Notes: generated from the letters alone by a model not told the origin. Shown: positions 1 through 13,426, numbered from the stretch's first letter. The stretch: DNA of 64,000 bases from Adiantum capillus-veneris (GCA_014529385.2 CM043964.1:5165997-5229996), one strand, 5' to 3'. A program made the numbers and translations.

Positions 1-1
1 G

Positions 2-1876
2 ACCTACAAGGAGAATCCCCTTATTGTTAAGGAAGAGGTGGTGAGAAAGGTAGTTGAAGAAGTTCCACAGATCAGTAATACACATGTGTTGTTCTTTGAT
101 GGTTCATACAGAAAGAGCCACGATGCAGCTTCAGGGGGTATAGCACTTTATGATCCAGAGGGGAAGCTAGTATGCAAGAGAGGGTTCAAATTGGATGCGC
201 ATAGTAACAATGAGGCTGAATATGCTACATTGGAAGCCGGATTACACATTTGTTTGAAGCATGGGGTTCGAAGGTTGAGCATAAAAGGTGATGCCTTGTT
301 AGTGGTGAAGCAAGTGCTGGGTGTGTGGAAGAGCAAGAACACCTCATTGAAGGAACTGTGATTCAGAATTAAAGGCCTGTTAAAAAAGTTCGAAGCATGG
401 ATCATCAGACACATTGAACGTGCTCTAAATGGAGAGGCACATGAAGCAGCTCAAGGCATGATTGGGGAGCTATTTGTGTTGAGGACCACTTTACCTCTTT
501 ATCATGGCCGGGAAAGTTTGGCTCAAGAAGAGGAGTTTTTGCTAACAGGAATCATTCCAAAAGAGATTCAAAAGTCTAAGAAGTATGGCTTTGTGCGTAG
601 AGCATACAGGTACAAATTGATTGGTGATGTCTTATACATGAAAGGGGCTGATCTCGTGTTGAGACGTGTACCTTGGCGGTAGGAGCTTTACAAAGTGTTG
701 GAAGAGAATCATGAAGGTGCATGTGGTGGCCATTTTGCTCTAAAGATCACCTTGCATAAGATTTTGCAAGAGGGGTATGTATGGCCTAGTTTTCACAAGG
801 ATGTTCACCATTGGTGTAGGTCTTGCAATAGGTGTCAAGCGTTTGGGAAGAGAGTGTTGAAGCCAGAGCTACGAAAAACCATTATGGCGTTTGATGTGTT
901 TGAAAAGTGGGGGATTGATGCAATAGGCCCGTTACCTATCACAAGCAGGGGCAAAAGCTATATTTTGACGGCAGTGGACTATCTTTCTAGATGGGCAGAG
1001 GCTATAGCAGTAAAACAGGTCACTGCAAAGGATGTGGCAAAATTTGTGTATGATGAAATATGTTGCAAGTTTGGGGTGCCATTAGAGCTACTTTCAGATA
1101 AGGGGCCAGGATTTAGAGCTAAACTGCTAGACTTCTTATGCACAAAGATGAAGATTAGGCACCAGCATACCACTCCTTATTACCCACAGTGTAATGGCTT
1201 AAATGAAAGATTCAATGGTGAGTTGGTACAGATTCTTTCGAAAGTGATAGAGCACCAAGGAAAGAATTGGGATTTGGAATTGCCTAGTGCATTATGGGCT
1301 TACCGTACTTCACTGAAGACAGGTACAGGGTTTACTCCATTTCATTTGGTGTATGGAAAGGACGCACTATTGCCTGTGGAGGTAGAGTTGCCTGCGGTCA
1401 AGATGTTAGAGAAGTTACTTGGGCTGCCTAGTGATGCATTCAAAGAGAGGCTCTTGCAGTTACAAGAGGTCCAGTTGGATAGGATGAGCGCATTGGAGCA
1501 TTATGGGCAGATGCAGGATAAGGCTTTGGCAAAGATAAATGAAAAGGTCAAAAGTAAGGGTATCAAGAAACATGACTTGGTTTTGCGCTACAACAGTAAG
1601 CTGGACAACACCTTCCAAAAGAAGTTTCAAATTAAGTGGAAAGGCCCTTTCAAGGTAGTGGGGTGTTTTCCAAATGGCACATATCAGCTGGCTAACCTGG
1701 ATGGTGTTCTACATAAGTCAAGGGTAAATGGATTGCGCCTTAAATTGTATCATGCTAGATTGATGATGGTGGAGCAAGATGAGCTGTCTGTGGAGCAAGC
1801 AATGTTGGTGAAGGATGAGGAGACCTGTGATGCGGCGAGTCTCATATCTCTCTTTGCTGCTGCTGATCATGAATGA
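2..1876 (+). pseudogene. pol: Ty3/gypsy pol fragment: RNase H and integrase
   Basis: One reading frame is open from the left edge to the stop at 1874-1876, broken only by TGA at 359-361 and TAG at 680-682. Residues encoded at about 80-350 form an RNase H with acidic motifs FFDGS, NNEAEY and GDALLV. The NNEAEY style resembles the extra RNase H reported in plant Tat-lineage elements, so a Tat-like assignment is an inference. From about 695, an HHCC zinc-binding module (H..H then CRSCNRC) leads into an integrase core with GIDAIGPL, SDKGPGF and LNERFNG as the D, D and E motifs. The C-terminal part (KWKGPFKV and following) is the usual integrase tail. No chromodomain was recognised. Both stops can be explained by single-base changes. 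Confidence 0.88.
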
Positions 1877-1887
1877 TCTAGCAGGCT

Positions 1888-1897
1888 AGGGGATGGG
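1888..1897 (+). promoter_or_regulatory. Polypurine tract of the gypsy element
   Basis: AGGGGATGGG lies 7 bp before the TGTCAGGA start of the LTR and just after the pol stop. The same tract precedes the LTR of the nested element at 15764-15773 and, with one change, the minus-strand LTR at 63553. Position and composition fit the plus-strand primer site for reverse transcription. Confidence 0.75.
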
Positions 1898-1904
1898 CAA
1901 ATTA

Positions 1905-2858
1905 TGTCAGGAATTTTTTTGAGCAAGGGATTGCGCATATGTACATACACATGCATGGTGCATCGAATAAAGGATTACCCAATTTCCATAGCCAGGTGGT
2001 TACGTGGGGCCCACATGTGTACAGGTAGGACAGCATGTACATAGTGCAGCGATTTTCACTATTATCAGTACTAGTGTGTTTTTTCTACAATAAAGTGAAG
2101 TTGGTAGCGCGTAAACCTTCTCGAGGAAGCTATCCGCGGGCCGACGACGTGAGGTCAGTAGGTGCGTCAGATGGCATCTAGTGGCGTCAGGAGGGCGAAC
2201 GAGGTCAATATTTGCACGCGGATGAGGACGGACACAACGTGGGTGTTTTCTGGTGAGAGTTATGCAGAAAGTTCATCATTAGGACCACTTTTTGGGGCCA
2301 CTTCACGTGGTGGTGGGATGCATTATTGAAAAGAAATGAGTGCCAGGTGTGCGGATGATGCAAAAAGGTGACAACTATGCATAACGAGGTCAGTTTTTGG
2401 CATGTTCGGGGTCCATTTGAGGTCATCTAAAAGGCCAAGGGTGCCCAAGTAATAAAGCTAAGTGTGGGAACTGAAAAAACTAAGAGAAGACCAGAAAAAA
2501 CGTGGAGAAGAGAGGAGGAACAGCCGCAGCTGTGTTTTTGCTCATTTTGGAGCCTGTTTTGGCCGTAAACTGCTCATCCGAGGTCATCCGAGGTCAGATT
2601 TGAGCACTTTGACATTGTAGACTGGGGTTTTGGGCCGTTCCGGACGCGATGGCGCTGTCCATTTTGCCAAATTCCTCACTCTTTTTCTGCTGTTTTTCTG
2701 TGTAATCTTCTCCGGTGAGTGAAGCCTCTACTTAACTTTGTGGTTGTATCTGGTGTATTTCTTCAATATTGTGTGAGCTATTTGCCCCATTGGTGTTGGC
2801 CCAAGCTCAATTGTATCTAAACATCAGAAATTCTCCTCTTTTGAGCTGAGTTTTTTGG

Positions 2859-2891
<33 letters not shown>

Positions 2892-3072
2892 TCTGTGTGG
2901 AGTCGGCAACTGGATAGTCTCTCTCCTCTTACTCCAGAGGTGTGTTCCCTGTCTCGGCCAGGTGTGTTGTGTAAGCCGAGTGGTGTCCCACAGTGTGTGT
3001 GTGTATGTATCTTCCCAAGAGTGTGTGTCGGGTCGTCATAGAGGCGTTGTGTGTGTTTTCATCCCGCTCACA
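1905..3072 (+). repeat. 3' LTR of the gypsy element (family 1 LTR)
   Basis: This 1168-bp LTR starts TGTCAGGA and ends CGCTCACA. It aligns along its length with 11220-12360, 15781-16908 and the reverse complement of 62410-63553. It differs from them by scattered substitutions, a local duplication of CATCCGAGGT near 2576-2595 and a longer (GT)n at 2865-2892. Several AATAAA signals are present (near 1966, 2089 and 2449). It shows more differences from the nested copies than those copies show from each other. Confidence 0.88.
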
Positions 3073-3540
3073 ACGCGTATGCATCGACCATTGGAGTCGA
3101 GAGATGGATGTGGTTCCCTTTGCATGGTGCAATTCCCAAGGCAAACCCAACACACAAGCCCCCCTCCCCCTCCCCGTGATGGTGATAGTGTCAACTCTTC
3201 CTACTACACTCTACCAAGTGCTGACTTCTCATGAACTGCCCCCCCCCCCCCCGATAGTGACCTCTCAGTGCCAATTTATAGGTGTTGGCTGCTTGGATTA
3301 TGGTAATCCCGATGTGATTAGGGTAAGCTTAATCGGGGAGACAAAGCAAGTGGTGGGCCCGGTGTGGTTGACCCTTGCTTTGTTTTGGGAGGTTATTAAA
3401 AGATGAGAATCTCTAGGTGGGCCTTTGTGACCATCACCTAAAGAGAGGAAATTTACAAAGTAGGAATTTTACAACGGCTTGGTGAAAACTGAAGAAATGA
3501 TGAAAATAACCTATAAATTATTGAAATTGGCGTTGTGGTT
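3073..3540. other. Unassigned spacer next to the LTR
   Basis: No gene seen. The stretch holds a run of about 13 C at 3240-3252 and otherwise ordinary mixed sequence. Small open frames here overlap on both strands and have no recognisable domain. Confidence 0.5.
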
Positions 3541-3739
3541 GTGTGTTGCCGGCAAATGGTGTGTTGCCGGTGCGTCGGTGTAGAACGTACTTATTTTCGG
3601 GGTCGGCCGGGGCATGCCTTTGGCGCATTTCCTCTTTTTGTTGTTGGCGGCGCGCGAGTTGGGTCCTGCTTGTTTTTCGCCGATGTCATAGTTGTAGACC
3701 TTTGGGTTTTTTTTTTGTATTTGTGGTGCGGTGCATATA

Positions 3740-3740
<1 letters not shown>

Positions 3741-3797
<57 letters not shown>
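3741..3797. repeat. (GT)n microsatellite
   Basis: An almost uninterrupted GT dinucleotide tract of about 57 bp, followed to about 3905 by imperfect GT-rich sequence. Repetitive open frames across it, on both strands, are artefacts of the dinucleotide repeat. Confidence 0.95.
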
Positions 3798-3799
<2 letters not shown>

Positions 3800-4019
3800 T
3801 ATTGGTGCATGAGGGCGGATGTGTGTGTGTGTATGTGTGAGTGCGCAAGCGTGCGTGTATGTGTGTGTATTTGTATATGCATGTGTGTGCACGCAAGCGT
3901 GCGTGGGAACGGGGGCTTAATATTATTATGTGTATAACATATATTTTATATATTTTATTTTATTTTTTCTGTTTTGGCTCTGTTGACGGCCGTTGGCAGC
4001 CTGTTACGCTACTCGAGGC

Positions 4020-4221
4020 GGATGGGGGGGAGATAGGGTCAGAGAGAGAGTGTGGGTGTGTGCGGTGTGTGTGTGTGTGTGTGTTTTGTGTGTGTGTAGA
4101 GAGAAAGAGAGAGAGAAGTTCCTGCGGCCTGAGCGCTCGAGAGGGAGATAGATGGGGTGAATGGGGGGGGAGATGGCAGGCTAGAGGTGTGTGTGTATAG
4201 AGGGTGTGTGGTCTGTGCATC

Positions 4222-4258
<37 letters not shown>

Positions 4259-4936
4259 GTTCTGCGCCTTCGGGCTGAGAGAAGGAGAGAGAGAGAGAGG
4301 CTTGCGCCTATCCAGAGCTCCCGAGAGTGAGAGGGGATGAGTGGGGAGAGAGAGAGTGTGAGAGGGAGGATAAGGGAGGGAGTGTGTGTAGATAATAGAG
4401 AGGGAGAGAGTATTTTTCCTGCGACTTCAGAGGCTGGCTGAGAGCGAGAGAGAGAGTGTGAGGGAGAGAGAGATTAATGGTGAGGTCCGCGCCTCGTGGG
4501 CCGCCGGACAAGAGAGTGAGGATAGGGGGGGGGGGGGGGGGTTGGCAATGGAGTGGGGTAGGAGGAATGTTTGGGTGAGAGAGAGAGAGGGAATAGTATC
4601 TACTGTTTTGCATGGTGGCTCAAGGACGAGAGGAGGGGCGCAAGTCAATGGGTGGGGAGTGAGGGAGGATATTAGCTGGCCAAGGGAGGAGAATGAGGCC
4701 GAGGGGAGGGTGAGGCGAGCGGGTGGGGGAGAGAGAGAGAGAGAATATTATTCGGACTATTGGCTTGCATGGGGTGTGTGTGTGTGTGGATAAGAATACG
4801 GAAGAGAGAGGGTTCACATGCGGCCACGGGCTCGGTGTAGCGGGAGCACGAGAGAGAAAACGAGAGGAGGGGGGGGGGGGGGGGGGGGGGTGTTCGAGGC
4901 TTGCACCTGGCCGAGGGTGGCCAATGAGGGGTGTGT

Positions 4937-4984
<48 letters not shown>

Positions 4985-4985
4985 G
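4020..4985. repeat. Purine-rich GA/GT repeat region with recurring GC-rich motif
   Basis: About 1 kb dominated by GAGAGA and GTGTGT on the plus strand with G runs at about 4526-4542 and 4868-4890. GC-rich islands of related sequence interrupt it near 4121, 4261, 4301, 4408, 4486, 4817 and 4893; most begin like CCTGCGGCCTG, TCTGCGCCTTC or GCTTGCGCC. This looks like a degenerate higher-order repeat rather than coding sequence. Pure (GA)n blocks lie at 4223-4254 and 4939-4981. Confidence 0.7.
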
Positions 4986-6174
<1,189 letters not shown>

Positions 6175-6179
<5 letters not shown>

Positions 6180-6320
6180 GGGTTCACTGTGTTTTTACGT
6201 ACGGTACCACATGAGTGTACAATAGGGGGTTTTTAGATTTTGTACATAAGCGTATACAATAGGGGTAGCCCCTCATTATTTCATACTCATACCGTACACA
6301 TAAGAGAGGGGGAGGGGAGA
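6175..6320 (+). repeat. MITE-like repeat, diverged copy Z
   Basis: The stretch GGGGGTTCACTGTG followed by GTACGGTACCACATGAGTG and TACAATAGGGGG matches the reverse complement of the right half of the repeat at 47110-47269. The other end is degenerate, with a second TACAATAGGGG near 6255. It is probably a decayed copy of the same short non-autonomous element. Confidence 0.5.
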
Positions 6321-6414
6321 GGAGGGGGCGGGGGGGGGGGGGGAGGGGGGGGAGGAGGGTGGTTACACTGGGGCTACATTCGACCTCCTGAGCCACCTAA
6401 AATACATTAGTAAG

Positions 6415-6415
<1 letters not shown>

Positions 6416-6459
<44 letters not shown>
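6416..6459. repeat. (CT)n microsatellite
   Basis: A pure CT dinucleotide tract of about 44 bp, preceded at about 6300-6360 by a purine-rich block with long G runs. Confidence 0.95.
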
Positions 6460-6461
<2 letters not shown>

Positions 6462-9098
6462 GTGTGTGTGTGCATCAATGAACACTTTCATGGCATGGTG
6501 AAAGTAAGGGCAAACGTGAAATTCTCTCATTTTCTTGGTCAAAATTAAAAGCTTTTGTCGGTAATTACACTAAAACTTATGTAAATTTCCTCGTAGCCAA
6601 GCTCAAACCCCTCTAATTTGTCAAAATTCCCAAAATACCCTTTAAGTTTTTAAAATTCGCAAAGTACCCATGTATCTATTTTGCCAAGAGCCTCTGACCT
6701 GAAGGTATTTACGGATTTTTTTCACAGACAGTAGGGGATGCAATTTTTTGAAAATGTGATTCGCCTTAAAAAAACAAAGGTACAAACTTTTGTCTTGCAC
6801 TTACTGGAGCATTATTTTAGAACTTGGAGGCAGTGGTGGAGGAGAAGCATTATTTCCTAAATATCTTCTACGACCAACAAAAGCTAAACAAGGACAACAA
6901 AGCCCTACTAATATTGGTAATCTAGAATTTTTTGTGGCCCACATCTACTATTTCAATGATGATAGAGACAGTTTCTGCTTTTGAAATTTGACTCCCTCCA
7001 ACAATGTGTTGGTTATCACGGGTATAAACATTCTCTAGAAATAAAATAATACTCTACTATATGTGGGAAGCTGTAAGGATTTCTTTGGCTAGTGACAAAT
7101 TGCTTCTCCGTCATAAATGAAGGTAACCTTGCCTCTTTTCCTTTTGCATCTTTGTGTAAAGTTTATGACTTAGTGTTGCTGTGCTCACTTGTTTGTTGTC
7201 TCATCCAGATATCATTGATGAAAGCAGATTCAAACTGGCAGCTACCTTTCACAATAGGTCTAAGGTGCTGCTGTACATGTCAAAGTGACAACTAAAGAAA
7301 CATCTCCAGTGCCAAACCAGGTCAGGTTAACCTTACTAGAGGGATGTGTAAAAACATTTTATTGAATCTTGTGCTAGATCATAAAGTGTTCATGTAGTCT
7401 TGAAAGTGACATTGAGCTCTATCAGCTTATGTTGGATATTGTCAATATGTGGTTGTGTCTATTGGCTAGTACCCACAATCCCCAAAATGCATATTGTCTG
7501 CTAGACTTCTGCTAGGTTTCTTGTTTCTTTAGACAAAGCCTATTATGATTCCTCAAAAATGTGCAAAACTCCAATAACCACACAAATTCTTTGAGAGGAT
7601 GTAGGAAAATTATCTAGAGCCACAATGGAGACGTTCTTCTATCTATAGTAGAATGTGTCGCCAGGCCTCAGTGAACTCCTATCCTTCTTAGCTCTTTTGG
7701 TTTAGATAAGAGTGATAAAAGAGGGACACTCTCCTCTCATGTGTGGATGTTAGCCCACCCAAGTACTTCCAAAATGTGTTCCTAGCTTGCCATGTAGGAT
7801 GCTCAATAGAAGAAGTAGGTTGTTTCCAAGCTTGTGGAGAATTTTCTTGGTAGCTTCTGACCCAATCTCAAAGAGGACCTGCATTTTCTGCATTGGTCCC
7901 ATAATATGTTTCAAAATGTTTTGATAGTGCCGATGGCCAGTAAAAGAGGGGTTTTCTTGGTAGTGTCTGACCTAACTCTCTCAATGAGACTACTCTATGC
8001 ATATCGCAAGCAGACAAAGCCAGGGGGAGGATCATGACCATGATCGTTGTGTGGTCGTGCAAACTGCATATGATTGCACTGAAGGGCAAGTCATTACACT
8101 GCATCATAATTGATGGGTGGCTTCTTGAGATTGCCTCCCATATTTGGAGTCACAATTTTGCACAATGCCGTAGAGCTACATCTTCCACAAGTCTCCCCCC
8201 TTGCTCCACACATGATCTTTTCATTCCAAGAATTTATGTTGTAGAATCTCTTTTTGGAATTAACAATTTTTTCTTTTATCTTTTTTCCATGTTGCTGTAT
8301 AAGTTTGAGGTTCTTGAATCAAGTCTTGTACTGATTTTCTCATTTATTTTGTTCATCTCTTTGTCTACACCGTTTAAGTAGTTTGTAAAATTTTCAACAT
8401 ATGAAATAAATATCTAACTAATCTTGTTTTGCGATCCTTGTTTGTGTCGGTGGTTTAGCTCCTCTACAGTTTGTAAGGTCATACTTTTTTGGCCTTATAC
8501 GTGATTTCGGAACAAGTGACCAGTCTTGCTAAACCTTCACTTACATTGTGATTTATCTATCTTACCTAATGTCGAACGTTCATACATGAAATGTCCTAAT
8601 TGCCTAGACTTGGTACAATGTTGGGCAAATGAATGCTCCTGGTTCGACCAGAAAACGTGCACTTGACATATCGATGAATGAGATAGCTGTCATGCCAAGG
8701 TATGCCCAAAAGAGTGTCGCAATGCCCTAACTTTATGATGCGAAAGTCTTCCTTGCCATGGTACCCTTGAACGGTGATCAAAAGAGCACCAATGTGTTGT
8801 GCACCTTTTCGAGTTTTCCCTATGTGTCACAAATTGATGATGTGGTAGTACTTCCCGGACACACACAACAGCAACAGATGATATGGCAGACTGTACGATG
8901 GGCTGATGATGTGGCAGACTATACAGACTGTTCGAAAATTACATTGACTGGCTAATGATGTGGCAGCTGTACGGACACTGGAAATTCACGCTGACATGCT
9001 CACGTGGCAGCTTTACTAAATTCCGTAATTTGCACTGGCCAAGGATTTCATATTCATATCCCAAGAGACCTTAAAGATCTAGCTGACTAGAGAGAGAT
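6460..9098. other. Unassigned AT-richer spacer
   Basis: No gene, domain or mobile element recognised over 2.6 kb. Short open frames (for example 8034-8381) have no recognisable motif. Around 8870-8970 the phrase GATGATGTGGCAGACT and variants occurs about three times, a minor local repeat. The last 38 bp border the copia insertion and include GACCTTAAAGATC (9067-9079), which also occurs on the far side of the element at 20270-20282. Confidence 0.4.
9094..9098. repeat. Target-site duplication GAGAT, left copy
   Basis: GAGAT immediately outside the left LTR is repeated at 20265-20269 immediately outside the right LTR, the 5-bp duplication expected of an LTR retrotransposon. Confidence 0.9.
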
Positions 9099-9303
9099 TG
9101 AAGTCGTAGAACGGAGCGTGGATCGACTCACACACACACACACACACACACAATACGTAGAGAATTCGTTTGAAGGGTTATCTCCAAAAACCTTATTATC
9201 CACAAAAGTATAAGTGAGTATATACAAAGAGTTAGAGGTAAGTGAGTTAGGCGGGCGGCCAACCATATCCGTATAAGAGGCCACTTGGGCTTTAATCCCA
9301 ACA
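9099..9303 (-). repeat. 3' LTR of the copia element
   Basis: A 205-bp LTR reading TGTTGGGATT...GACTTCA on the minus strand. The purine-rich AAGTGGGAGGT just inside it (9304-9314) is the probable polypurine tract. Compared with 20052-20264 it has several substitutions, a different CA-repeat stretch and a rearranged block near 9250. Confidence 0.92.
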
Positions 9304-9387
9304 ACCTCCCACTTAAAGTCCAATGTGGCACTTTAAGTAACTGTAAATCTATGAACATAAATGTACAAAGATTTACATGGCTGCCAT

Positions 9388-11219
9388 CTATCCAATGCCC
9401 AATAACTCACGACAATGCACAAAGCCCTCTCTTGGAAGTCCTTTTGTGAGTAGATCAGCAGGATTGTCCTTGGTGTGGATCTTCAGCAGTTGTATCTGCT
9501 TGTCTTCAAGTACTTCCCTAATGAAGTGATATTTCACATCAATGTGCTTAGTCTTCGAATGGAACACTGGATTCTTTGCCAATTGTATAGCACTTTGACT
9601 ATCACAATATAACTCTCGCATATCTACTTTGATTCCCAAGTCTGCTACCAATCTCCCAAGCCAAATAGCTTCTTTGCATGCCTCATTTGCTGCAACATAC
9701 TCAGCTTCTGTAGTAGACTGCGTAACACAATCTTGTAATCGAGATCGCCATGATATGGCACCTCCAACCAATGTAAAGACATAGCCTGCTCCTCTTATCC
9801 AAGTCTCCTGCATAATCTGAGTCAGTGTATCCTCTAACACTCAAATCCGGACTACCATAGCATATGCGTATACTCTTTGTATGCTTTAAGTATCTCATGA
9901 TACCTTTTACTGCCTCCCAATGTTTCTTGCCGGGATTTGACATATATCTGCTAACCACTCCCACTGCAAATGCAATATCCGGACGTGTAGCAATCATTGC
10001 ATACATCAAACTACCCACTGCAGATGCATATGAAATCTTATCCATTTCAGCCTTTTCTTCCTCAGACACAGGACAATCTTGTTTGCTAAGTTTCACATAT
10101 GGTGGCAATGGAACACTCAATTCCTTTCCCTTCTCCATATTGAAACGTTGCAAAACCTTGTCAATATACTCTGTTTGAGATAACCAAATCAGCTTCTTTG
10201 ATCTGTCTCTCTCAATGCGCATACCAAGTATATGACTTGCCTCACCCATGTCTTTCATGTCAAACGATTTTGCCATCTTTGACTTCAAAGCTGAAATTTC
10301 TTCCAAGTGTTTGCCAGCAATCAACATGTCATCCACATACAAAATAAGGATCAGCCAACTGCCACCCTTAGCCTTCTTTGTATATAGACAGTGATCGAAC
10401 TCACTACGTTTGTAGCCTTGAGAAAGCATAAACTGGTGGAACTTATGGTACCATGCCCTAGGTGATTGTTTTAATCCATAAAGACTCTTCAACAACTGGC
10501 ATACCAAATCTTCCTTGCCTCTCTCAACAAACCCTTCTGGCTGCTGCATGTAAATTTCCACATCTAAATCACCATGCAAGAACACTGTCTTGACATCCAT
10601 TTGGTGCAAAACCAAATCCAATATAGCAACCAATGCAAGAAACCATCTCAATGTAGTCATCTTGACCACTGGAGAGAAGACTTCATCAAAGTCAATGCCT
10701 TGTTCTTGCTTAAATCCCTTGGCAACAAGCCTTGCTTTGTACTTTGGCTGACTATCATGAGCGGTGATCTTATACCTGTAAACCCATTTACAAGGTAGAA
10801 CCTTTTTGCCCTGTGGTAATTTAACTAGCTTCCATGTCTGGTTTTTATGCAGATCTATCATCTCTAACTGCATGGCCAACTGCCATTTTTTTGAGTCAAC
10901 CACTTGTAATGCTTCCTTGTAACAAGATGGTTCTCCGCAATTTGTGAGCATGACATAATTTAGAGATGGCACATAACGATCAGGTGGTCTGGAGACACAC
11001 TCAGAATGTCTCACCACGACTGATTCTGCCTCTCTAGCCACTATAGGCTGTTCCTGAGCCTGACCATGCTGTCTTGATGTGCTAGCACTAGGTCCATCTT
11101 CCCTGAAGACAACTCTTCTGATCTCCTCTGTCTTCTCTGGCTTAGCGTGAAACTTGGCTTCATTGAAATGCACATCATTGCTACAAATAGGCTTTCTGGA
11201 CTCAGGATCCCAAAGCCGG
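9388..11219 (-). pseudogene. pol: Copia pol, 3' part: reverse transcriptase and RNase H
   Basis: Reading leftwards from the nested insertion, the frame encodes the linker after integrase and then a copia reverse transcriptase: WKLVKLPQGKK, FLHGDLDVEIYMQQPEGF and the catalytic LILYVDDMLIAG (YVDD). RNase H follows, with DSDYAGD, STTEAEYVAANEA, a CDSQSAIQLAKN motif and the terminal ADLLTKGLP. The first frame runs to 9701 and the second from about 9840 to 9388. They overlap at the expected DLDKRRSTSG-like region, where a deletion of a few bases near 9795 has shifted the frame. The protein is therefore broken, although its motifs are well preserved. Confidence 0.93.
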
Positions 11220-12360
11220 TGTCAGGAGTTTTTTGGAGCAAGGGATTGCGCATATGTACATACACATGCATGGTGCATCAAATAAAGGATTGCCCATTTT
11301 CCTTAGCCAGGTGGTTATGTGGGGCCCACATGTGTACAGGTAAGACAGCATGTACATAGTGCATCGATTTTCATCGTTACTAGTACCATTGTGTTTTTCT
11401 ACAATAATGAGGAGTTTATAGCGCGTAAAACTTCTCGAGGAAGCTATCCGTGGGCCGACGACATGAGGTAAGCAGGTGCGTCAGATGGCATCAAGTGGCG
11501 TCAGGACGGCGAATGGGGTCAATACTTGCACGCGGAGAAATACGGACACAACGTGGGTGTTTCCTTGTGATAATTATGCAGAAAGGTCATCATGAGGACC
11601 TTTTGTTGGGGCCACTTCACGTGGTGGCGAGATGCATTATTGGAAAAAGGCTGAGTGCCAGGTGTGCGAATGATGCAAAAAGGTGACAACTATGCACTGC
11701 GAGGTCAGTTTTTGGCCTGTTCGGGGTCCGTTTGAGGTCATCTAAAAGGCCAAGGGTGCCCAACTAATAAAGCTAAGTTTGGGAACTGAAAAAAAAGAGA
11801 GAATACCAGGAAGAACGTGGAGAAGAGAGGAGGAACAGCCGCAGGTGTGTTTTTGCTCATTTTGGAGCCTGTTTTGGCCGTAAACTGCTCATCCGAGGTC
11901 GGATTTGAGCACTTTGACATTGTAGACTGGGGTTTTGGGTCGTTCCGGACGCGATGGCGCTGTCCATTTTGCCAAATTCCTCACTCTTTTCCTGCTGTTT
12001 TTCTGTGTAAGTTTCTCCTATGAGCGAAGTTTCTGCTCCAGTTTGTGATTGTATCTGGCTTATTTTACCCATATTGTGTGAGCTGTTTGCCCCATTGGTG
12101 TTGGCCCAAGCTCATTTGTATCTAAACATCAGAAATTCTCCTCTTTTGAGCTGAGTTTTTGGGTGTGTGTGTGTGTGTGTGTGTTTGTGTGGAGTGGGCA
12201 AGTGGATAGTCTCTCTCCTCTCACTCCAGAGGTGTGTTCCCTGTCTCGGCCAGGTGTGTTGTGTAAGCCGAGTGGTGCCCCATAGTGTGTGTGTGTATCT
12301 TCCCAAGAGTGTGTGTCGGGTCGTTATAGAGGCGCTGTGTGTGTTTTCATCCCGCTCACA
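11220..12360 (+). repeat. 5' LTR of the nested element
   Basis: TGTCAGGAGT...CGCTCACA, 1141 bp. It is near-identical to 15781-16908 and clearly related to 1905-3072 and to 62410-63553 (reverse strand). It contains a (GT)n at about 12164-12190 that accounts for most of the length difference between the two LTRs. Confidence 0.95.
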
Positions 12361-13426
12361 TTCTTTTGGTGCCCCCACTGAGGATCTTCTTCGAGTACCT
12401 TCTGCTTCGAGCTTCGAGCTTCGAGCTTCGGGATTACAGGTTGCAGGTTGCAGATTACAGGTTACAGGTTACAGGTTGTAGGAACAGGGACATGGACAGG
12501 TACAGGTGATTCACACAGGTACAGGTAGCTGGAGTACAGTGATGTCACTTGCAGTTGTTGTGGGAATGCATCACTTGGCGCCTATTTGAGCGCATTGTCT
12601 GTTGGATTGTACGTTACTTGTGGAAACTGCCATTGTACGCATTTGTGGAGCCATACTTGGTTGTATTTGGCAGTCCCAGCCATTTCTGAGACTTGGTCTG
12701 GAAGATAGTCATTTCTGAGACTTGACTATACGCGATTTGCATTAGCTTTCGTGTGAGGGTCGATAGCGTGAGGTTTTTATTGAGCTGGGGGATTCTCAAA
12801 TGTGGAGATCCTTTCGGTGATACAGGTAGCTGGAGCACCCTTTTCGTGACCTCGCCATAGGCTATGTACTAGTGAGTCCTACTTGATGCTCGGGTTCTAT
12901 TGTTGACAGTTTATGCATACATAGACAGTCTATATTTTGGGTTCCTACTGCTCTACTTCTGGGGAAACTCTGTCGAAATTTTCCCAAGTTATGATGGCTG
13001 GTTTTTTGGTATTTTGAGCCATTTATGCTGTTATGCTGCTGAAATTTTGGCAAAATCAGAGGTTGAGTCAGGTGTGCCCTCTTGGGAGCTTCATGGTTGG
13101 CTTTAATGGATGATCAAAATGGCCCTCAGTTCACTCCTTTTCATTTAACGCAAAGAATTCAGATTAATGTTCATGTGTCCAGGAAGATCTTTTTCCAGCA
13201 GCGCATAGTCTTTATGTTTGGGCCAAGAAGATTGAGAGAGATCCTGGAATGTCCTTTGCCTGTTGTCATTCCGATGATCAACTATGAAAACTCATTTGAT
13301 GTGCATGTGTTTGTCCTTATCTAAAGTTGAGCTCCATTGAAGTTTCTGGGGATTGGGAAGTGAAAAGTTTTGGGTTCTTGCACGTGTGTTCGAAGGGGTT
13401 CTCAAAGCATCATAATTTGGGTAGCC
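12361..13426 (+). other. Untranslated leader of the nested element
   Basis: About 1.07 kb between the 5' LTR and the gag start. It contains short tandem repeats: CTTCGAG units at 12399-12430 and CAGGTTA/CAGGTTG units at 12435-12510. The leader is the expected place for a packaging signal, but none can be identified from sequence alone. No credible ORF is seen. Confidence 0.6.
12366..12385 (+). promoter_or_regulatory. Probable primer-binding site
   Basis: TGGTGCCCCCACTGAGGAT begins 7 bp after the 5' LTR end. Its TGG start and position fit a tRNA 3'-end complement. It is not the initiator-Met site used by the surrounding copia element. The tRNA was not identified. Confidence 0.55.

Larger units (their letters stand above)
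1..3072 (+). mobile_element. Ty3/gypsy LTR retrotransposon, 3' portion
   Basis: The 3' part of an LTR retrotransposon entering from the left edge. Order is RNase H, zinc-binding integrase N-terminus, integrase core, integrase C-terminus, polypurine tract (1888-1897), then a 1168-bp LTR. RNase H before integrase with the integrase last is the Ty3/gypsy order. The LTR begins TGTCAGGA and ends CTCACA and matches three other LTRs in the window. The 5' LTR, gag, protease and reverse transcriptase lie outside the window, so target duplications cannot be checked. The coding region has two in-frame stops, so this copy cannot make an intact polyprotein. Confidence 0.9.

Noticed and set aside
11450-12072. 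Identical short ORFs in each copy of the LTR (for example 11450-11686 and 16012-16248)
   Set aside because: They repeat because the LTRs are near-identical; they are short, on both strands, and lack any known domain.
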